Below, in pieces: positions 43,239-48,168 of a DNA stretch of 48,168 nucleotides. Both the position numbers and the translations under genes were made by a program. Every line of letters begins with the position of its first letter. Positions within the stretch are counted from its first letter, which is position 1. Under the pieces are notes generated by a model. It was not told the origin of the DNA and ran no database searches. It saw nothing but the letters and a program-made list of their open reading frames with translations. The DNA is from Chitinophagaceae bacterium (lineage in GTDB: Bacteria; Bacteroidota; Bacteroidia; Chitinophagales; Chitinophagaceae), in assembly GCA_025923075.1 (NCBI GenBank), contig JAICGN010000024.1:1-48168 (forward strand), written 5' to 3'.

Positions 43239-43319
43239 AAATTCTACGCTAAATCCGGGTGCAAGATAACTGTTTATTCCCGCAAATCATATAGGTAAAA
43301 TCCCTTTTTTACACATTGT

Positions 43320-43928
43320 TTAAACTTTTTGGTTGAGATTCTCAATATGGTCAAGTATCTGCTTCCTGCCATCACCCTCAATAGCTGAACTTACAAAATG
43401 AACCGGTAGTTCTGTCCATGTTCGGGAAAGCGCCGTCATAAATCTATTCACATTCCTTATTGTTGCTCCAGGTTTGTTCTTATCCGATTTTGTAAACACA
43501 ACTGAGAATGGGATCTGCCACTCTCCTAGTCTGTTTATAAAATCAATATCTTTTTGTTGCGGCTCATGGCGACTGTCGACTAATACAAACAGGTTCATCA
43601 AATTTTCTCTTTGACGGATATAATCGTCGATCATTTTTTGCCATCCTTTTCTTTGCTTTTGAGAAACGACAGCAAAGCCATAACCGGGAAGATCGACCAA
43701 ATACCATTTAAAATTTTTACTTGAAGAAATTTCAAAATGATTGATCATTTGTGTCTTGCCCGGGTTTGCAGAGACCTTTGCCAGTTCTCTCTTATTACAG
43801 AGCATATTAATCAAAGAAGATTTTCCCACATTGCTGCGACCGATAAATGCATACTCAGGCTTATCTGGCTTTGGGCATTTATCGACTGACGGGCTGCTTA
43901 TGATATATTTCGCCTCTTTGATTTCCAT
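43320..43928 (-). CDS. engB: Ribosome biogenesis GTP-binding protein EngB (YsxC/YihA)
   Basis: This is a 202-residue GTPase with G1 loop GRSNVGKS (30-37), G3 in VDLPGYGFA, G4 in VFTKSDK (TKSD) and G5 in FVSSAIEG. EngB assists maturation of the large ribosomal subunit. The ATG at 43928 starts just before the conserved EIKEAKYIISSP region. The length is standard. A TATCTTGC promoter-like element lies about 7 bp upstream of the start. Confidence 0.96.
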   Translation of the reverse strand: MEIKEAKYIISSPSVDKCPKPDKPEYAFIGRSNVGKSSLINMLCNKRELAKVSANPGKTQMINHFEISSSKNFKWYLVDLPGYGFAVVSQKQRKGWQKMIDDYIRQRENLMNLFVLVDSRHEPQQKDIDFINRLGEWQIPFSVVFTKSDKNKPGATIRNVNRFMTALSRTWTELPVHFVSSAIEGDGRKQILDHIENLNQKV

Positions 43929-44294
43929 TGACGGTGCAAGATAAGTGTTATAACGGCCTGGGAGTCTAACACTCCTAAACAGAACAAAGTATATGTAGGA
44001 TTATCGCCAAATTCTTTGAAGAAACTTCACTGCATCACCGTGTCAATTATATCAGTATCGTCCCCTTCATTTATAATTGATTTAGCAAAATCAATTGCAT
44101 CACTGATATTCTCGGATATTGTAAAGTTTCTAATCACTATATTGCCAGATTGCAATGTTTATTTAAAATCTGACCTGTATTAATATCTACAAATAGCACA
44201 AATCGAAATACTGCGGTCGGCTCAAAAACATCAAACCTCAAACACCAAAGCTGAAAACATATTGACTTAACTTCGTCCCGATTTAACCGGGACG
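43929..44294. other. 366-bp spacer between engB and ubiE
   Basis: The two flanking genes are divergent, so both promoters should be here. The engB side carries TATCTTGC in minus orientation. The ubiE side ends in a hairpin that reaches the ubiE start codon (44273-44295). The middle contains a short protein-like minus-strand frame, 44027-44155, listed separately as a possible gene fragment. Confidence 0.5.
44027..44155 (-). pseudogene. Possible gene fragment or very small gene
   Basis: A minus-strand frame of about 42 codons (TTG at 44155 or GTG at 44137) encodes an acidic, helix-like stretch including ISDAIDFAKSIINEGDD and ending TVMQ. The composition looks like protein rather than random sequence. 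A second frame just upstream (toward 44220) also looks protein-like (FVDINTGQIL), as if a frameshift separated the two. No family is recognised. It may be the decayed end of a lost gene. Confidence 0.25.
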
Positions 44295-44295
44295 A
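44273..44295 (+). promoter_or_regulatory. Hairpin over the ubiE start codon
   Basis: TCGTCCCG (44273-44280) pairs perfectly with CGGGACGA (44288-44295), with a seven-base loop. The last base of the stem is the A of the ubiE ATG. The hairpin is a relative of the CCCGAT...ATCGGG palindromes in this window and could hinder ribosome access. Confidence 0.5.
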
Positions 44296-45038
44296 TGAAT
44301 AACCAATTTCCTCATGATGAAATAAAGCCTTTTGTTTCTGATAAAGCAAAGAAGCAACAGGTGGAAGAAATGTTTGATAGCATTGCCGGCCGTTACGACT
44401 TAATGAACCGTCTTTTTTCTGCCGGTGTTGATATGAAATGGCGTAAAAAAACAATCGCCCTCCTTAAAAAACTTCGCCCTAAAACGGTGCTGGATATGGC
44501 GACAGGCACCGCCGATATGGCCATCCTCACTTGCCGGCTGCTGGAACCTGAAAAAGTGATCGGGCTTGACCTCTCAACTGAGATGCTTGGCCTGGGACGA
44601 AAAAAGATTGAAAAAGAAGGGCTTGCGAACAAAATCGAGCTTTTAAAAGGCGATGGCGAGGCAATAAATTTTCCCGATAATTCGTTTGATGCGGTGACGG
44701 TGGCCTTTGGGGTCAGGAATTTTGAAAACCTTGAAAATGGATTAAGAGAAATGCTAAGGGTATTAAAGCCCGGCGGCAAGCTTGTGGTACTTGAATTTTC
44801 AAAACCGAATTGGGGATTCAGAAACATATACAATCTGTATATGGGCATAGTGGCGCCGGAGGTTGCTCGCTGGTTCAGGCAGAATAAAGAAGCATACAGG
44901 TACCTGAACCGATCGTCAAATGCCTTTCCTGACCGAAGAGATTTTACCGCCATTTTAGACCGTGTTGGGTTTTCCAATACCGAATGTAAACCGTTAAGCT
45001 TTGGAATATGTTGTATATACAGCGGAAGAAAGTCATAA
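44295..45038 (+). CDS. ubiE: Demethylmenaquinone methyltransferase UbiE/MenG
   Basis: This is a 247-residue SAM-dependent enzyme that makes menaquinone from demethylmenaquinone. Visible motifs are GRYDLMNRLFSAGVDMKWRK, the SAM motif VLDMATGTADMAI, FGVRNFENLENGLREMLRVLKPGGKLVVLEFSKP and GFSNTECKPLSFGICCIYSG at the end. As a Bacteroidota member the organism should use menaquinone, so the MenG activity is the relevant one. Its 3' end overlaps porT by 31 bp. Confidence 0.95.
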   Translation: MNNQFPHDEIKPFVSDKAKKQQVEEMFDSIAGRYDLMNRLFSAGVDMKWRKKTIALLKKLRPKTVLDMATGTADMAILTCRLLEPEKVIGLDLSTEMLGLGRKKIEKEGLANKIELLKGDGEAINFPDNSFDAVTVAFGVRNFENLENGLREMLRVLKPGGKLVVLEFSKPNWGFRNIYNLYMGIVAPEVARWFRQNKEAYRYLNRSSNAFPDRRDFTAILDRVGFSNTECKPLSFGICCIYSGRKS

Positions 45039-45739
45039 AGCCCCTTACCCTATTCGCATTTGCGTTGATGATCTATTCAGCGACCCGCTCGCAGAAGGTT
45101 GAATTGTACCAACTCGACCATGAGGGCAAACCTTATTATTTCGGTATAACGCTCGGCGCAAACATTGCCCGCTTCCAGATCGAACAGCATCCCCGTTTTC
45201 TGCAGTATGATAGCGTGTTGGAAATTTTGCCATTGAATTCTCCTGGTTTTGGATTGGGACTAAATGCCACCGCCAAACTTACGAATCGTTTTGAAGCAAG
45301 ATTCAATCCCCAATTAATGTTCACTGATCGAAGTATTACATATAAATTAAAATACAAAGACCCGATCGATGGGTTTGAGCCTACTAAAAAAATCGAATCG
45401 GTAATATTTACTTTCCCTTTCCAAATAAAATTTAACAGCGACCGTATTGGCAACTTTCGTGTATATATGCTGGGCGGCGCATTTACCCAAATAGATCTTG
45501 CCGCCAATGCTCGTGCACGGCGTGCAGAAGACCTTGTAAAGTTAGAATCGTCAGATTATGGTGTTGAAATAGGTATGGGTTTTAACTTTTATTTCCCCAG
45601 TTTTATTCTTTCGCCAGAAATAAAAGTGAGTAATGGGCTGCGAAACCTTCACAGCCGCGATGTAAATCTGAAATATTCTAATGTGCTCGACCGTATTCAG
45701 TCGAGAATGATCGTATTCTCAATTCACCTGGAAGGATAA
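45008..45739 (+). CDS. porT: PorT/SprT-like type IX secretion outer-membrane protein
   Basis: This is a 243-residue protein with a signal sequence (about 8-28) followed by alternating amphipathic strands typical of a small outer-membrane beta barrel (YYFGITLGANIARFQIEQHP, GFGLGLNATAKL, FRVYMLGGAFTQIDL). Its location directly downstream of ubiE is conserved for porT/sprT in Bacteroidota, and PorT is needed for T9SS function. The ATG at 45008 overlaps ubiE by 31 bp, which implies translational coupling. A C-rich repeat begins just after the stop. Confidence 0.85.
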   Translation: MLYIQRKKVIKPLTLFAFALMIYSATRSQKVELYQLDHEGKPYYFGITLGANIARFQIEQHPRFLQYDSVLEILPLNSPGFGLGLNATAKLTNRFEARFNPQLMFTDRSITYKLKYKDPIDGFEPTKKIESVIFTFPFQIKFNSDRIGNFRVYMLGGAFTQIDLAANARARRAEDLVKLESSDYGVEIGMGFNFYFPSFILSPEIKVSNGLRNLHSRDVNLKYSNVLDRIQSRMIVFSIHLEG

Positions 45740-45773
45740 TGTCCCCTGTCCCCCGAAGGGGGAACTTAGATTT
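45740..45773 (+). repeat. Stop-proximal C-rich element after porT
   Basis: Beginning right after the porT TAA: CCCCTGTCCCCC, GAAG, GGGGAACTTAGA. It is the same family as after atpD, on the other strand and after a plus-strand gene. Confidence 0.75.
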
Positions 45774-45834
45774 GTTCTTTTCTCATTTATAACAAATGCA
45801 TTCACAAAACTTTTACTTGCATTTTCTAAAGTTC

Positions 45835-45886
45835 TTTCTGACTTCTGACTTCTGGCTTCTGACTTCTGACTCCCGACGCCCGACTC
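45835..45886. repeat. Seven-unit heptamer array abutting the stop of the CotH-like gene
   Basis: TTTCTGA, CTTCTGA, CTTCTGG, CTTCTGA, CTTCTGA, CTCCCGA, CGCCCGA, then CTC. The TGA stop of the gene (45885-45887) is formed at the edge of the array. Confidence 0.88.
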
Positions 45887-46913
45887 AAACCGTCCTTCCT
45901 CCTTCAACAAATATTCGATTGAGTTCCCGGTCGTTGTTGATCGTTTTATAAAACTCTTCGACATAATTAACAGCCCTTGATTTTTCTTTTGAGTTTAAAT
46001 ACTCATTGTTTTTTATCAGCCCCATAATTTTTTCCTTTCTTTCATTAAACAACTGAACCGCAATTTTAAGCTCTTCCATTGTTCTTGGAAAACCGCGGTT
46101 TAACCGTTCCGTTACACTGCTTATCTTATCCTCAAGCTGCGGATCTATTGTTGCATAAGGAGGATCCACAAATCCGCAAATATCAAAATCGTAAGCAACA
46201 GCATAAGGCCTTACATTTTTACCATCTTTCGGACCAATGAGTTTTATATTATGATAAGCCGGCACCGACCAGTCTGTATTCCCGATCAGGTACTCAAATA
46301 AAGTAACTATTGTCATTTGATCCCTGTTGGTCTGCTCGGTGTTATATGGTGTACCCTCTACTTCTATCATCTTATTCCTTTTCGCCATATCATCAACATC
46401 TTCTATGAGAAAAGCAAACTGCGTATAGGGCTTGCGTTTACCCGAAACATCTTTAAATGAGAGATTCATCAACCTCACCCGCAGACTCATATCAGTAAGC
46501 AGGTTATAAATTTTATAGACTAAATATTCTTTAATCACTAATTGCCCGGCGTCTTCACCAGGACTGCAACCGTTAGATAGTTTTAATTCTTTGAACTTAT
46601 ACAACCGCGATGTACTGTCCTTTCTGAAATTGAGCTTGAGGCCCGGCATAAAGCAAGTTTCTCTTCTGAAATTTCCTCTTGCTGAGGCTTCCATTTTTTC
46701 AGTGACTGTTGAGCCGTCTTTAAATGTAAGCGTTAAAGTGCCCGGCAAAAACCTTTCCTTGGCCTTTTTTGCAAGCAAATCTTTTAGATCCATTTCAAGC
46801 GTGGCGTTAACGATCGACTCTTCTTCAAAGAATTTTACTTTATCTACTTGTTGTGCAGAAACAGGCAGGCAAATTATGAAGGCGAGTAGCAGGGAGGAAA
46901 AAAACTTGTTCAT
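45885..46913 (-). CDS. Secreted CotH-like (kinase-fold) protein
   Basis: This is a 342-residue protein with a signal peptide (1-20, ending VSAQ). The core resembles CotH-family proteins: ASARGNFRRETCFMPGLKLNF (the RGN turn), LKLSNGC, VIKEYLVYKIYNLLTDMSLRVRL, FLIEDVDDMAKRN, then LIGNTDWSVPAYHN and a YDFDICG motif resembling the metal-binding DFD/DFG of kinase folds. Known CotH proteins phosphorylate spore-coat proteins; targets here are unknown. The stop codon abuts a seven-unit heptamer array (45835-45886). It is convergent with porT. Confidence 0.6.
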   Translation of the reverse strand: MNKFFSSLLLAFIICLPVSAQQVDKVKFFEEESIVNATLEMDLKDLLAKKAKERFLPGTLTLTFKDGSTVTEKMEASARGNFRRETCFMPGLKLNFRKDSTSRLYKFKELKLSNGCSPGEDAGQLVIKEYLVYKIYNLLTDMSLRVRLMNLSFKDVSGKRKPYTQFAFLIEDVDDMAKRNKMIEVEGTPYNTEQTNRDQMTIVTLFEYLIGNTDWSVPAYHNIKLIGPKDGKNVRPYAVAYDFDICGFVDPPYATIDPQLEDKISSVTERLNRGFPRTMEELKIAVQLFNERKEKIMGLIKNNEYLNSKEKSRAVNYVEEFYKTINNDRELNRIFVEGGRTV

Positions 46914-46987
46914 AAATAATAGCTTGTGGTGAAAAAATCTGGAAGTTCGTATATAAATATAAAAATGTTTTTTCTTTCTGCTTCACA

Positions 46988-48168
46988 CTATTTCATCACT
47001 TCCGTAATCACTTTTCCAATGCATCCGCTCGGCATCTGAATACGCAATAAAGCCGCAACAGTTGGAGCAATATCCGTCATATAGGTTTCCCGGTTAGTTT
47101 TACCGGTTTTAATTCCCCAGCCGTACCAAAGTAACGGGATATGGGCATCATAGGGATTCCACATCCCATGCGTTGTGCCTGTGTTAAGAAAGTTCTCAAT
47201 GTAGTTTGGTTTTAATATGATCTGTACATCACCACCTCGAGCCGGGAAAAAACCATTTTGTATCATTTCCTTTAATTTCGAGGGCAAGGCAGCTTCTCCT
47301 AATCGCTGCAGGTCAAAAACTCTCAATACTCCTTCTTGTTTTGAAAGAAAATCAACGGTCGCTGCAGCAATTTCATCACCTTTTAGTTTCCTTTCCGAGT
47401 TGATAAGGTTATGATTTAAAACTACCTGGTAATTCGAAATGGTAAGCGCAAGCTCAGCCTGACCAAATTTATCTTTTAGTTGCTGGTTTAATTGTGTCAA
47501 TATTGTTGCTTCATTAAAAGTACCAGCGGGTAATTTATTTTCTTTCATAAATGCAGGCACATGTGCCACGCCATGATCGGCGGAAAGAAAAATAGTGTAT
47601 TGACCCTGCCCTATTTTACTATCCAGGTATGTAAGGAACTCGCCAAGATCTTTATCAAGACGATAAAAATCATCTTCCTGCTCTATTGAGTTAGGCCCGT
47701 AACCATGTCCGATATAATCAGGTGAAGAAAAACTTACTGCAAGAAAATCCGTGATCGCATCAGCGCCGAGTTTTTCCCCTTCAATGGCTGCTTTCGCCAT
47801 TTCAAATGTAAAACTGTTGCCATGAGGCGTCGATAAAATTGCACTATTGCTTTTTCCAATAAATTTCTTAAGGTCATAAGGGAATCCTGTTCCAAGACCC
47901 TTCGCTTCATAAGGTTTATCATCACTTGTGCTTTGGGAATATGTGTTTGCCGGATATAGAGTATTCCACCCCTGCTCATAATATTTATCAACTAATTTTT
48001 TCGCATTCAGATCTTTTACCCATTGGGGCAGATCGGTCATGTAGTAAGTTGAAGTGATCCAGTTGCCTTCCTGGCTATCAAACCAGTAAGCTCCATTAGC
48101 GCTATGGCCCGCAGTTACAATCGCTCCCCGATCTTTGATTGCAATCCCTATTACTTTACTTTGAAAAT
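46988..48168 (-). CDS. PafA-like alkaline phosphatase / nucleotide pyrophosphatase family protein (N-terminus cut)
   Basis: The frame is open from the stop at 46988 to the window edge, so the N-terminal part with the nucleophile Thr/Ser is missing. The visible part has IKDRGAIVTAGHSANGAYWFD (the Lys-Asp-Arg motif that binds phosphate in PafA), then metal ligands in FSSPDYIGHGYGP (Asp, His), SADHGVAHVP (Asp, His) and GTTHGMWNPYDAHIPLL (His). PafA is a periplasmic, phosphate-repressible or constitutive monoesterase of Bacteroidota. An internal methionine at 48040 is not the start because the conserved region continues before it. Confidence 0.9.
   Translation of the reverse strand, partial: FQSKVIGIAIKDRGAIVTAGHSANGAYWFDSQEGNWITSTYYMTDLPQWVKDLNAKKLVDKYYEQGWNTLYPANTYSQSTSDDKPYEAKGLGTGFPYDLKKFIGKSNSAILSTPHGNSFTFEMAKAAIEGEKLGADAITDFLAVSFSSPDYIGHGYGPNSIEQEDDFYRLDKDLGEFLTYLDSKIGQGQYTIFLSADHGVAHVPAFMKENKLPAGTFNEATILTQLNQQLKDKFGQAELALTISNYQVVLNHNLINSERKLKGDEIAAATVDFLSKQEGVLRVFDLQRLGEAALPSKLKEMIQNGFFPARGGDVQIILKPNYIENFLNTGTTHGMWNPYDAHIPLLWYGWGIKTGKTNRETYMTDIAPTVAALLRIQMPSGCIGKVITEVMK

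Noticed and set aside
44137-44454. Minus-strand frame of 105 codons overlapping ubiE
   Set aside because: Its larger part is the complement of ubiE. Only the short spacer part looks protein-like and is reported as a possible fragment.

Overview
The window reads as one contiguous piece of chromosome from a member of the Bacteroidota, most likely a Chitinophagaceae-type bacterium. The evidence is: a dcw cluster of Bacteroidota composition with a PASTA-tailed FtsI and an enlarged MraY; an atpD-atpC pair apart from the other ATP synthase genes, with a short epsilon subunit; PorT next to ubiE; a secreted protease with a type IX secretion (T9SS) C-terminal domain; promoters of the TTTG / TAnnTTTG type; and almost no classical Shine-Dalgarno sites. 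I see no tRNA, rRNA, CRISPR array, prophage or insertion-sequence transposase.

Layout. (1) 1-14476, minus strand: the division and cell-wall cluster mraZ-rsmH-ftsL-ftsI-murE-mraY-murD-ftsW-murG-murC-ftsQ-ftsA (ftsA cut by the window edge). (2) 14736-18468: DUF3052 protein, queA, an orphan sensor kinase and yqgE. (3) 18545-23144: a very large lipoprotein (ThuA, sugar-dehydrogenase propeller, PKD, cytochrome c, carbohydrate-binding-like tail), a TMEM220-like membrane protein and a DUF4197 lipoprotein. (4) 23145-25893: atpD-atpC with its promoter and a repeat-rich terminator region. (5) 25955-29116: an SDR enzyme, then an ECF42-type module (DGPF/YCII protein, exported DinB-like protein, sigma factor with C-terminal extension). 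(6) 29185-36475: L,D-transpeptidase, the remnant of an S9 peptidase, a GNAT-like protein, dnaX, and the pyruvate dehydrogenase E2 gene. (7) 36640-40133: a GbsR-type regulator followed by a membrane protein, a DCC-family thiol protein, a TIGR01777 epimerase and a CoA-binding protein. (8) 40341-48168: a small exported protein beside a T9SS metzincin protease, YkuK-like RNase H-fold protein, engB, ubiE-porT, a CotH-like secreted protein and a PafA-type phosphatase (cut by the window edge).

The most unusual material is not a gene but a dense layer of short dispersed repeats, each kind placed differently relative to genes. Heptamer-period arrays (GACTCCT-, TTCACGT- and CAGTCAA-like units) sit on or within a few bases of the stop codons of six genes and also lie in frame in the linkers of dnaX and the E2 gene. 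C-rich hairpins with a G-rich tail abut or lie close upstream of the start codons of ftsW, murD, atpC, dnaX and mraY. A second C-rich hairpin family carrying CTGTC...AACTTAGA directly follows the stop codons of murD, atpD, atpC and porT. A 16-bp palindrome (CCCGATAGCTATCGGG) occurs in spacers, inside terminator loops, and in frame inside murD and dnaX; in dnaX it splits one heptamer of an array. Several gene starts have to be corrected because these elements are open in frame upstream of the real ATG.
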